From: Candidatus Competibacteraceae bacterium
GTDB taxonomy: Bacteria > Pseudomonadota > Gammaproteobacteria > Competibacterales > Competibacteraceae
Direction of reading: 5' to 3'
DNA length: 12,588 nt
NCBI GenBank assembly: GCA_020445005.1
Contig: JAGRHM010000157.1
Span: 1-12,588 of the forward strand
The notes beneath the pieces were generated by a model, which worked only from the letters and a program-made list of their open reading frames with translations, ran no database searches and was not told the DNA's origin. The position numbers were made by a program, and so were the translations under genes. Below are positions 1 through 8,700 of the stretch, in pieces (position 1 is the stretch's first letter; every line of letters begins with the position of its first letter).

Positions 1-2
1 CC

Positions 3-1334
3 TATTTCGCCCAACAACTGCGCGAAATGAACGTCGCCGCTTGGCGCGCGGCCCATCGGCGGCTGTACGAACACCTGTGCGCGAGCACGCCGAACCGGGA
101 CGCGCCCACCCTCGAAGATCTCCAGCCGCTCTATCAGGCCGTGGCCCACGGCTGTCTGGCGGGAATGCAACAGGCGGCGTGCGACGACGTTTACCGCGAC
201 CGCATCCTGCGGCGCAACGAATTCTACAGCATCAAAAAACTCGGTGCGCTCGGTTCGGATTTGGGCGCTGTCACCTGCTTTTTTGAACCACCCTGGCGGT
301 GCGTCTCGCCCGCGCTCTCGGAACCGGCTCAAGCGTGGCTGCTGAATGAAGCCTCGTTCTGCTTGCGCGCCTTAGGTCGGCTGACCGAAGCCCTCGAACC
401 AATGCGGGCTGGGCTGGAAATGGGCGTCAGGCAAGAGAATTGGAAGAGTGCCGCCCGCCGCGCCAACAACCTGAGCGGGCTGGAATTGACGCTAGGCGAA
501 GTGACCGATGCGTTGGCGGTCAGCGCGCAGTCCGTGACCCACGCCGACCGCAGCGGTAAAGACGACTGGGAGAACTATATCCGAACACGCACGACCCACG
601 CCGATGTCTTGCACCAGGCAGGCCGCCGGGCCGAGGCGAAGGCGCTGTTCCGCGAGGCCGAGCGGATGCAGGCCGAACAGCAGCCCCACGACCCGCTGCT
701 CTATTCGGTGCAAGGCTTCCAGTATGGCGACCTGCTGCTCGCCGTCGCCGAGCGCGCCGCGTGGCGAACCATTCTTCCCGCGCCCGCCAGGAGCGGGGTC
801 AGGGGCGAAGATCTCGCCGAAATCTGCCGCGCTGTCTCCGAGCGTGCGGCGCGGACGCTCAAGATAGCTGAACAAAATCACTGGCTCCTCGACATCGCCC
901 TCGGTCACCTCACCTCGGGCCGCGCCGCGCTTTACGAAGCGATCCTGACCGCCGCCGACGTTCACCGTGCCCGGTCCGACGTGGAACAGGCTGTGGCCGG
1001 CCTCCGCCGCGCTGGCCAACAAGAATTCACTGTTCGCGGCCTTCTCACCCATGCTTGGCTACGGTGTCTCTTCAGCACGCGCACCGGCCCCAACAGCGCC
1101 CAGGCCGATCTCGACGAAGCCTGGGAGATCGCCGAACGCGGCCCGATGCGCCTGTTCCTGGCCGACATCCACCTGCATCGCGCCCGGCTGTTCCACGCTG
1201 CAACGCCGTACCCGTGGGGCAGCCCGCAGGCCGATCTCACCGCTGCCCGCGCGCTGATTGAACACTGCGGCTACGGGCGGCGCTTGGAAGAACTGGAAGA
1301 CGCCGAGGCCGTCATCGGCCGCGCGAGAATCTGA
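3..1334 (+). CDS. TPR-rich protein, C-terminal part (probable STAND/NACHT-type NTPase), 5' truncated
   Basis: The reading frame is open to the left edge: the codons before the ATG at 27 read YFAQQLRE, continuous with the protein, so the gene almost certainly begins outside the window; 443 residues are visible. These are largely alpha-helical with degenerate TPR-like helical pairs, for example around the LRALGRLTEALEPMRAGLEM segment, the HQAGRRAEAKALFREAERM segment and a third near the end (ADLDEAWEIAERG). From memory of such families, the opening WRAAHRRLYEHL stretch resembles the junction between the winged-helix end of a STAND/NACHT ATPase and its C-terminal helical repeats. In those proteins the repeats sense a ligand or partner, and many act in antiphage defence. 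No NTPase motif lies inside the window, so the enzyme part is inferred. The gene converges on the transglutaminase gene, with 32 bases between stop codons. High confidence that it is coding; moderate for the TPR/STAND assignment. Confidence 0.8.
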   Translation, partial: YFAQQLREMNVAAWRAAHRRLYEHLCASTPNRDAPTLEDLQPLYQAVAHGCLAGMQQAACDDVYRDRILRRNEFYSIKKLGALGSDLGAVTCFFEPPWRCVSPALSEPAQAWLLNEASFCLRALGRLTEALEPMRAGLEMGVRQENWKSAARRANNLSGLELTLGEVTDALAVSAQSVTHADRSGKDDWENYIRTRTTHADVLHQAGRRAEAKALFREAERMQAEQQPHDPLLYSVQGFQYGDLLLAVAERAAWRTILPAPARSGVRGEDLAEICRAVSERAARTLKIAEQNHWLLDIALGHLTSGRAALYEAILTAADVHRARSDVEQAVAGLRRAGQQEFTVRGLLTHAWLRCLFSTRTGPNSAQADLDEAWEIAERGPMRLFLADIHLHRARLFHAATPYPWGSPQADLTAARALIEHCGYGRRLEELEDAEAVIGRARI

Positions 1335-1366
1335 GCCGGGACAGGCCCCGCTTCTTGTCGACCGAT

Positions 1367-3349
1367 TCAAGGTGGAAACCTGGCCGGGCCAGTTTTAAGG
1401 AGAGCCACCGCGTTGGCCAGGCGTTGCTGTTCCTCCAATGGCAACCCGTCCGGATCAAAGCGCCAGCGCTGATGCTGGCCCGCCATGTCAGCCATACCCG
1501 GTGTTTCCCACGCGCCGATCCGGCGTAGCCAGCATTCCAGAGTTTCGCCCTGAGGACGGGAACCTCGCTGAAGGGCAAGTTGCTCCAGCACCTGATAAAA
1601 GGGCGATTCTGCGCCGGGTCGGATGATCATCGCAGGCGGGTTTTTGACGGGTAACCGGCGTATGCGCTGACGACGGAGCAAGCGCCAGAACAGGATGACC
1701 GCCAGCAGTCCCGCCAATCCCCAGAGCCAGCGATTATCTTCTTCATCGCCGGTGGCTTCCCGCCAGCGCCAGCGACTGAACTGGTGGCTCAGCCAGTCCC
1801 ACAGATCGCCAAGACCCTGATACCAGGGCGCGCGTTTTTCCTCGAAACTCATCCAGTCTGGCGGCGTCGCGTCGAAATCCTGCCAATGTCCGTCCAGCCA
1901 AGCCAGCGCCCAGGCGTGGGCATGGCGGCGGCGGGCGACGTAGGCTTCTTCCAAGGAACTGTATTCGGAGACGGAGAAGCCGATGGCGTAGCGGGCCGGA
2001 ATGCCGGCGGCCCGTAACAGCAGCACGGCGGCGGTGGCGAAGTATTCGCAATGCCCGGCGCGTTTGTGCAACAAAAAAGTTTCCAGGGCGGTCAGGCCCG
2101 GCGTCGGGGCAGGCAAATCGAGACTGTAGCGAAATTGACCGAGCAGGAAAGCGCGTATTTTAGCGGCGGCGACCGCGGGAGGCTGGCCGGTTAACCCCAA
2201 CTCATCCGCCAGGCGTTGCAGAGTGACCTGTTCTCGGCGGGGCAGGGTGAGATCGAATTCCCCGCTCTTTTCTCCCACCGGACTTTCTGGTTCATATTCA
2301 ACCCGGTAATCGACCAGTCCCGGCCCTTCGCTGGCCTTAAGCGCGCCCAGACTGCTGAGTTGCAGTTCACCCGCCGGCAACTGTTTCAGCCGCCAGGCGT
2401 TCGCCGGCAACGGTAACATGCCGGCACCTTGGCGCAGCTCCAGATTGATGGACAAATGGCGGGATGCCCTTTCCGGTGCTGCGCTCAGCCGCCACTCCCG
2501 CCCGTCGCCCTGGGGCGCAAGGCGAGTGAAATGAACGCCTTTGGCCAGCCATACGCCATCGAAATAGCTGTTATAGCTGGCGGCGCGCAGTAACCAGGGT
2601 CCCCGGTCTCCGGACATGGGTTTGAGGCGTAGAACCACCCGATCCGATAACTTCAACTCGCCAATGTCGCCCAGCGACGTGCTGCTGCGGTAGGGATCGA
2701 AATCCACCAGCCAGTCCTGAAACCACTCGGTAAAGCGGTCTTCCATGTCCAACTGCAACCGGTGCAGACTGAAACTCAGCGGCCAGGCGGCGAGACAGGC
2801 GGCCAGACTCAGCGCCACCACCAGCGGCCAGCGATAACGTCGGGGCCGCGCAGCAATCAGGAGCCAGAACAGCAACGGTCCCGCGCCGAGCAAGTACCCC
2901 GGTTGCGCCGTGACGCTGGCCGCCAGCAGGCAGACGACGAAATAGGACAACTCCAGTTTGAGTAGTCGCCCGGCCAGCTCGCTTCGCGAACGACGCAGGG
3001 AGTAGAACAGATGCCCCAATCGGAAAGTTCCAGCGGTGGAATAGCGCTGGATCGCCAGCGGCGGGAACAGCAGCAAGGGGAACCAACTGGCCAGGGTGTA
3101 AAGATGCGTCGCCAGCGGCGGCTGGTTGAGATAGCGGGTGAACAACAGCATCAGCGCCCCGACCCAGAGCAGGGCCGTGAGGTCGATCACCCGCGCTAAT
3201 GCCTTATCATCCAGCGCCCAGCGCCAGTGTACGCGCGGCGCCAGTTCCAGAATCAGCGCCATCGGCAAAGCCAGTGGCCACAGTTCAGTGCGCCAGCCCC
3301 AGAACAGCAGGGCAGCGGCCAGCAGACCGGATGGAAGGGTCAGGGTCAT
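1367..3349 (-). CDS. tgpA: TgpA-like membrane transglutaminase (DUF3488-transglutaminase core-DUF4129-like)
   Basis: 660 residues, close to the size of Pseudomonas TgpA. The N-terminal ~190 residues contain several hydrophobic segments (DUF3488-like membrane region), followed by a long soluble part that should lie in the periplasm. The transglutaminase core (about 410-500) has the full papain-like triad: C434 in GHCEYFA, H478 in HAHAWALAWLDG and D493 in DFDATPPDW. A further membrane segment lies at about 537-557, followed by a cytoplasmic tail with a DUF4129-like stretch. Family members are predicted to form or cleave amide bonds in the cell envelope; the natural substrate is unknown, and in P. 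aeruginosa the gene is reported as essential. The ATG lies 4 bases past the stop of the DUF58 gene, so translational coupling is likely. It is last in the moxR-DUF58-tgpA operon. Membrane topology is judged by eye. Confidence 0.9.
   Translation of the reverse strand: MTLTLPSGLLAAALLFWGWRTELWPLALPMALILELAPRVHWRWALDDKALARVIDLTALLWVGALMLLFTRYLNQPPLATHLYTLASWFPLLLFPPLAIQRYSTAGTFRLGHLFYSLRRSRSELAGRLLKLELSYFVVCLLAASVTAQPGYLLGAGPLLFWLLIAARPRRYRWPLVVALSLAACLAAWPLSFSLHRLQLDMEDRFTEWFQDWLVDFDPYRSSTSLGDIGELKLSDRVVLRLKPMSGDRGPWLLRAASYNSYFDGVWLAKGVHFTRLAPQGDGREWRLSAAPERASRHLSINLELRQGAGMLPLPANAWRLKQLPAGELQLSSLGALKASEGPGLVDYRVEYEPESPVGEKSGEFDLTLPRREQVTLQRLADELGLTGQPPAVAAAKIRAFLLGQFRYSLDLPAPTPGLTALETFLLHKRAGHCEYFATAAVLLLRAAGIPARYAIGFSVSEYSSLEEAYVARRRHAHAWALAWLDGHWQDFDATPPDWMSFEEKRAPWYQGLGDLWDWLSHQFSRWRWREATGDEEDNRWLWGLAGLLAVILFWRLLRRQRIRRLPVKNPPAMIIRPGAESPFYQVLEQLALQRGSRPQGETLECWLRRIGAWETPGMADMAGQHQRWRFDPDGLPLEEQQRLANAVALLKTGPARFPP
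1376..1396 (+). terminator. Possible intrinsic terminator of the TPR gene
   Basis: The stem CTGGC/GCCAG with loop CGG is flanked by AAA on the left and followed by TTTT at 1393-1396, so a short A/T extension of the stem across one mismatch is possible. It begins about 40 bases after the TPR gene stop and lies inside the 3' end of the convergent transglutaminase gene. The stem is short, so this is a weak candidate. Confidence 0.35.
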
Positions 3350-3353
3350 GGCT

Positions 3354-4634
3354 TCATGTCAGCCTTGCTAATTCCGTCGCCAGCGTTTCCGCCGTCACCA
3401 CGCGGATGCCTGATTCGGGCGGCGTTGCCAGCGGACCAATGACCAGCGCCACAATTTCCACGCCCTGTCCCCGCAACAAATTCAGCAACTGCCGCCGCTC
3501 CTCATCCCAGTTCAACAGCACGCAGACGCAGGCGCTCAACTCCGGCGCGTGACCGGCAACCATAGAAAATAGTTGGGAAAACGCCTGATCCCGGCGTGGC
3601 GTTGCGCACGCTAGAATTTCCAGCAACTGTTCGGTCTGACCCAGACCGCGTCCAGCGGTAAAGCAGTAGGCCCGGTCGCCGACGAACAACAAATCCAGCA
3701 GCGCCTCCGGGCCGCGTTCAGCGGTCGCGATTGAGGCGGCGGCGGATACGGCGGTTTCAAAGCACGCGTCATCCACGCCGGCGGCAAAGCTGTCCAGCAG
3801 CAGGCCGTAGCGCACAAAAAACTCATCCTGAAATTCCTTAACAATCGGTTCGCCGCGCTTGGCGAAGCTGCGCCAGTGGATGCGGCGCGGCGGATCGCCC
3901 GGACGGTACTCGCGTAAACCAACAAATTCATCCTCTTCGCCGACCGATTGCGCCAGATTCACCCCGCCGCGCTGATAGCGCCGTCCGTCGTGAAAGTGGA
4001 GCGGGGGAACCGGATAGCGGCGTGGTAGGACCAGCAGCCGGTCAGCCAGCGGTTGGTGGAACAGGCGTTTCCAGAGTCCCAGCGGGTCCGGTCGTCCAAA
4101 GCTTAACGTGGCGAACTCCAGCCGGCCCCGGCGCAGGGGCGTGAGCGTCAATTCCGCTTCAGTCGTCGCCCCCGGCGGCAGAACCGGCAGCGCATGGGCG
4201 ACGCTATTGGTCCCGCGCGCCCAGGTAGTCCATCGAGACCATTGGCGATAGGTGGGCAGATGTCCCAGGGTCGCGGAGAACAATGGGGCATCGCGCAACT
4301 CGTCAAACACGCTCAAATCGCGCTGTACCCGAGCGCCGGAATTGTGCAACGCCAATCGGTAGCGCAACGGTTGATTGACGGTGGCAAAGCGCGGTAGTTG
4401 ACGCCGAGCGGTCACCGTCAACTGGCCAAAGCGACTGATGATGAAGGTGATAGCGAATAGAACGGTCAGTAACACGAACAACTGGTAGGTCATGCCGACC
4501 CGGGTGTTGACGCCGAACGCGCCCGCCGCGATCCAGCCGCCGAACAACCAACCGCCCAGCGGCGTTAAATGTTGCCGCAGGAAATGACCGGGACGATAGA
4601 CCGCAGCATAAAGACGGAGCAGCGGATGACGCAT
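3354..4634 (-). CDS. DUF58 domain-containing membrane protein
   Basis: 426 residues. Two hydrophobic segments near the N-terminus (about 26-42 and 50-67) suggest membrane anchoring by a hairpin. The DUF58 signature is clear: REYRPGD (Y243, G246, D247) followed by RRIHWRSFAKRGEPIVKEF. The C-terminal part reads like a von Willebrand A-like fold (LLLDSF..., ALLDLLFVGD..., CVCVLLNWDEERRQ), but a full MIDAS metal site is not obvious. DUF58 proteins are usually encoded next to MoxR ATPases, which are thought to act as chaperones or remodellers of VWA-type partners. The gene begins 2 bases after the stop of the MoxR gene and ends 4 bases before the transglutaminase start. I see no good Shine-Dalgarno, which fits reinitiation from the upstream gene. 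Family assignment is secure; the molecular function is not known. Confidence 0.92.
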   Translation of the reverse strand: MRHPLLRLYAAVYRPGHFLRQHLTPLGGWLFGGWIAAGAFGVNTRVGMTYQLFVLLTVLFAITFIISRFGQLTVTARRQLPRFATVNQPLRYRLALHNSGARVQRDLSVFDELRDAPLFSATLGHLPTYRQWSRWTTWARGTNSVAHALPVLPPGATTEAELTLTPLRRGRLEFATLSFGRPDPLGLWKRLFHQPLADRLLVLPRRYPVPPLHFHDGRRYQRGGVNLAQSVGEEDEFVGLREYRPGDPPRRIHWRSFAKRGEPIVKEFQDEFFVRYGLLLDSFAAGVDDACFETAVSAAASIATAERGPEALLDLLFVGDRAYCFTAGRGLGQTEQLLEILACATPRRDQAFSQLFSMVAGHAPELSACVCVLLNWDEERRQLLNLLRGQGVEIVALVIGPLATPPESGIRVVTAETLATELARLT

Positions 4635-4636
4635 GG

Positions 4637-5566
4637 CTAAACCGGCGCGGCAACCTGCCGGAGGACTTCACTTGCCACCGCTTCCGCCGTCAGGCCGCTG
4701 AATCGCGCCTGGGAATCGAGCTTCAGACGATGGGCCAGCACCGGAACCGCCAGTTCTTGCACATGATCGGGCGTAACAAAATCCAGCCCGTCGAACAAGG
4801 CCAGCGCCCGCGTGGTTTTCATCAGCGTCAGCGAGGCGCGCGGACTGGCGCCCATGGCGACGCCCGGCGCTTTGCGGGTGGCGGTGACCAGCTCCACCAG
4901 ATAACGACTCACCTCGTCACTCATGCGGATCGCTGTAGCCGCATGTCGCAAGCTTTCCAGCGCCGCACGGTCCGCGCAGGCGAGCAGCGTATCCAGAGGA
5001 TGTTGCTCCCGTTGCGCCGTCAACACGGCGATTTCCCCCTCCACATCGGGATAACCCAGGCCGAAACGAAGGGCGAAACGATCCATTTGCGCTTCCGGCA
5101 ATGGATACGTGCCGTGGAACTCAATCGGATTCTGGGTGGCGATGACGAAAAACCATTCGCCTAACTTATGCCGCTGACCGTCCAAACTGATTTGCCGTTC
5201 GCCCATCGCTTCCAGCAAGGCAGCCTGAGTACGCGGCGAGGCGCGGTTAATTTCATCGGCCAGCAAGACCTCGGTGAACACGGGGCCGCGATGCAGGCGA
5301 AATTCCTGGCGTTGGGGATCGAAGATGGACACGCCCAACAGATCGGAAGGCAGCAAGTCTGGGGTGAACTGAATCCGCTGGAATTCCAGAGCCAGCGAGC
5401 GGGCGAAGGCTTTGGCCAGGGTGGTCTTACCGGTTCCCGGCAGGTCTTCCAGCAACACATGGCCACCGGCGACAAAAGCCGCCAGCAACCAGCGCAGCGT
5501 TCGGCGCTGGCCGATCATGACTTTTTCCAGATTATCCAGCAAAATAGTGTAAGTTGCGCGATTCAT
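4637..5566 (-). CDS. MoxR-family AAA+ ATPase
   Basis: 309 residues from the ATG at 5566, a typical MoxR length. The Walker A motif is LPGTGKTT (G44-T48) and Walker B is LLADEINRA (D104, E105). Sensor 1 lies in FVIATQNPIEFHGTYPLPEAQ, and an ASPRAS segment near the C-terminus is consistent with the MoxR lid. An in-frame TTG at 5626 would add 20 residues, but the added stretch is poor in family-like sequence, and MNRATYTILLDNLEKVMIGQ matches where MoxR proteins usually begin. Neither start has a convincing ribosome binding site. MoxR ATPases act in the cytoplasm with VWA/DUF58 partners to assemble or activate complexes. This is the first gene of a three-gene operon and is divergent from the large signalling gene. 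Confidence 0.93.
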   Translation of the reverse strand: MNRATYTILLDNLEKVMIGQRRTLRWLLAAFVAGGHVLLEDLPGTGKTTLAKAFARSLALEFQRIQFTPDLLPSDLLGVSIFDPQRQEFRLHRGPVFTEVLLADEINRASPRTQAALLEAMGERQISLDGQRHKLGEWFFVIATQNPIEFHGTYPLPEAQMDRFALRFGLGYPDVEGEIAVLTAQREQHPLDTLLACADRAALESLRHAATAIRMSDEVSRYLVELVTATRKAPGVAMGASPRASLTLMKTTRALALFDGLDFVTPDHVQELAVPVLAHRLKLDSQARFSGLTAEAVASEVLRQVAAPV

Positions 5567-5624
5567 GGTGTAGGGCGTGGGCGGTAATAGTTTTATAAAT
5601 TTGGCTTTTGCACTATGACTGTGC

Positions 5625-5638
5625 AATATCGAATATCG
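5625..5638. repeat. Tandem direct repeat upstream of the MoxR operon
   Basis: AATATCG occurs twice back to back, followed by AATGAATG. It lies about 60-75 bases upstream of the chosen MoxR start, in an AT-rich stretch unlike the surrounding genes. It could be a pair of binding half-sites or part of a promoter, but is short enough to be chance. Confidence 0.35.
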
Positions 5639-5684
5639 AATGAATGCTTCTGAGCTTAATAGGGACTTCTTTCTCCGTATCGTT

Positions 5685-5704
5685 ACCCTATACTTATATA
5701 GGGT
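5685..5704. promoter_or_regulatory. Perfect 8-bp inverted repeat between divergent operons (candidate operator/promoter)
   Basis: ACCCTATA and TATAGGGT form a perfect inverted repeat around CTTA. It lies 119 bases from the MoxR start and 66 bases from the signalling gene start. The element contains -10-like hexamers: TATACT (5689-5694) and TATATA (5695-5700) on the plus strand, and TATAAG on the minus strand. No convincing -35 box is paired with any of them. The dyad symmetry and position suit a site bound by a dimeric regulator that could affect both operons; which regulator is unknown. Confidence 0.45.
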
Positions 5705-5760
5705 TAATCAAACCGCTGCCAGGGAGCGCTTTCCATCCTGGTGATCGGCGTCGATCAGTT

Positions 5761-5766
5761 AGGAGA
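5761..5766 (+). promoter_or_regulatory. Ribosome binding site that fixes the start of the hybrid kinase
   Basis: AGGAGA, with AGGAG five bases before the ATG at 5771. A GTG at 5741 in the same frame would add ten residues but has no comparable site, so the ATG is preferred. Confidence 0.75.
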
Positions 5767-5770
5767 TTCG

Positions 5771-8700
5771 ATGAAGGAAATCAAATCCAGGGCAAATCAG
5801 CAAGCGAAGATTGGCGCTGTTGACGTGAGGCTGGTGGGCATTGGCGCATCCGCTGGTGGGTTGGAAGCGTTGCGCGAGCTGATGGAATCGCTGCCCGACT
5901 CCAATGCCTTGTCCTATATCATCGCCCAGCATGTCTCGCCCACCCACATCAGCATGTTGATGAGCCTGCTCTCGCCGATGACAAAACTGCAAGTGAAAGA
6001 CCTGGTGGACCGCCAGTCGCCTGAACCGGGCGTCGTCTACATCACCCCGCCTAACAAGGACGTTATTCTGGAGCAGGGTCAACTGCGCCTCACGGAACCC
6101 CAAGCTGCGATTGGCCCCAAGCCTTCGGTCAACCATTTCTTTCACTCCATCGCCGACGAAGTGGGAGAACAAGCCATCGGCATCATTCTCTCCGGCACGG
6201 GTTCCGATGGGGCGGCAGGCATCCGCGCCATTAAGGCGGCGGGCGGCATCACCATCGCCCAGGAACCGGAGACGGCTAAATATGACGGCATGCCCAAGGC
6301 TGCTATCCATACCGGCAATGTGGATCTCATCCTGGCCCCAAGCAAGATCGGCCCCGCCCTCGAACGCCTGCTGTCTCTGCCTCGAGGTCTGCCGCTCGAC
6401 GCCGATGACGCGTCAGACACCGACGAATACACCCAGATTAGCAATCTGGTGCGGATAAACACGGCCTTCAAGCTCAATGACTACAAACCGGCCACGGTGC
6501 GGCGGCGCATCGCCCGGCGGATGAATATCGTTGGCGTCGACACGCTCAAGGCGTACATTGCATATTTGGAGGCAAATCGGGAGGAATCGCATGCCTTGAT
6601 GCGTGACGCCTTTATCAGCGTGACCGCCTTCTTTCGCGATCGGGATGCTTTTTCCGTCCTGGCGCAGATGATCAAAAAGGTTGTGCAGGAACGCGAAAAC
6701 AGCGAGGTCATCCGCTGCTGGGCGCCAGGCTGCGCTTCGGGCGAAGAGGTTTACAGCATCGCCATGCTGTTTGAGGAAGCCCTGCGTAACCAGGGCAAGG
6801 CGAGCTTGCAGTATATGATTTTTGCTTCCGACCTGGACGACAACGCCCTCGAACGGGCGCGAGCCGCCCTGTACCCGGTGAGCGAGCTGGAGAATGTGCC
6901 CAAATCCTTGCGTGACTCCTACATGCAGATCATGGGGGATCACTATCGCATCATCAAGGACATCCGCAATCATATCGTCTTCGCCCGGCAAAACGTCATT
7001 GAAGATCCGCCTTTCGCCCACCTGGACCTGATCAGTTGCCGCAATTTGCTGATCTACCTGAATCCACCGGTGCAGAAGCGGGTTCTGGAAATCTTCCATT
7101 ACGCCCTCAATCCTGGCGGTTGGCTGTTTCTCGGTAAATCCGAAACGATCGATCAGCACAATGACCTGTTCAAAGTCGTGGACCGCCGCACCCGCCTTCA
7201 CCAACGCCTGGAGGGGATACCTCACTATGTGCTACCCATCGGTGTCCGGGATCAGTCCGGAAATCAGGAAAGTGGGCGCGCCATCGCCACCAGCACCGAT
7301 TTGGTCAGTATGCGCACCCTGGAGGAGTTAGCCGAGCGCTATGCGCCCCCCTCCCTGGTGGTCAATGCCGAGGACAACGTGGTGCACTTCCACGGTAATC
7401 TGAAGCCTTTGCTCAATTTCCCCAAGGGACGAGCGGATTTATATCTGTTCGAGTTGGTGGACCCCGCCCTGCGCGCCGAGTTGCGGGCGCTGGTCTACCG
7501 CTGCCGCCGTGACTTGCAACTAGCCCAGGGTAGCGCCTGGCCTATCGAGATCAATGGCCAGCGCTACACCGTAACCCCGGTGGTGAGTCCCCTGGATGTC
7601 GGCCGGAAGGCGCTGCTCCTGATCTCATTCCCGGTCACCCGCTTGGAAGAAGAAGGCAAACGGGCTGTGGTGAGCGCCACGAGCGATGAGCGGGATAACC
7701 TCATTATCAGAGAGTTGGAGCAGGAGCTGGCTAACACCCGCACCCATCTCAATGTCGTCGCGGAAGAACTGGAGACGTCTAACGAGGAACTGCAATCGCT
7801 CAATGAGGAATTGCAGTCCACCAACGAAGAGCTGCAATCCGCCAACGAAGAGCTGCAAACCGCGAACGAAGAATTGCAGTCGACGAACGAAGAGCTGCTG
7901 ACGGTCAACGAGGAGCTGCAGGTCAAATCGGCGGAACTGGAAATCACCGCTAGCGACCTCATCAACGTCAAGGAAAGCCTGACTTTCCCCTTGATCGTGG
8001 TCGACGAGCAACTACGCATTACTCAGGTCAACGCGGCGTGCAGCGCCATCGTCGTCATAGACGCCCCCCTGGAGGGCAGCGCTCTCAACAGCGTGCAATG
8101 GCAGGTGGAGGTTGCTGGCTTGAACGGCCAGGTGCGTAGCGTTCTCAAGGACGGTCAACAACATCAGACCGCAGTTTGCTCCGAGAAAGGCTCCATCTAC
8201 ACCTTGCACATCATGCCCTATCGCCAAGAGCAAGGCGCTATTACCGGTGCTGTACTCATTTTCGAGGATATCACGGTCCAGTATGAGGCCGAGCAGGCAT
8301 TGCGAGAAAGCGAAGAGCGCTTCCGGCAAGTAACTGAATCCTTGCCGCAGTTGATCTGGACCTGTGCGGCTGATGGCTCATGCGACTACCTCAGCCCACA
8401 ATGGGTGCGTTACACCGGCAAAAGCGAGGCTGAGCAACTGCTGAATGACGGCTGGTTGGAGCAACTCCATCCCGACGATCGCCAGCGAACGATCAACGAA
8501 TGGCAAGCCACCGCCGCACAAGGGAGTCACTTCGCTATTGAGTTTCGTATCCGCCGACACGATGGCGCCTATCGCTGGTTTCGCACGTTGGCCGTACCAC
8601 TGCGCGATGAGCAAGGCAATATCGTCAAGTGGTTTGGCAGCAATACGGATATCGACGATATTAAGCAGGCTGGGGAAGCGTTGCGGGAGAGCGAGGAGAA

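Noticed and set aside
492..1052. Antisense open frame of 186 codons opposite the TPR gene
   Set aside because: No family resemblance, and the plus-strand frame is clearly protein-like and runs through the whole region.
5719..5741. CCAGG...CCTGG inverted repeat before the hybrid kinase gene as a terminator or riboswitch
   Set aside because: Only five paired bases, no T-run and no larger conserved fold.
5741..5770. GTG at 5741 as the start of the hybrid kinase
   Set aside because: In frame, but without a ribosome binding site, while the ATG at 5771 follows AGGAGA at good spacing.
6413..7225. Long antisense open frame (270 codons) opposite the CheR part of the hybrid kinase
   Set aside because: The plus-strand frame has unmistakable CheR motifs here; the antisense frame has no recognisable motif and is the usual by-product of GC-rich codon bias.
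7781..7927. Regular 21-bp repeats as a possible CRISPR or satellite array
   Set aside because: There are no spacers; the period is seven codons and codes for a coiled coil in frame.
7564..8019. Antisense open frames opposite the NEELQ repeats, with Ser-rich or Leu/Phe/Val-rich repeats
   Set aside because: Their repetitiveness only mirrors the heptad repeats on the plus strand.
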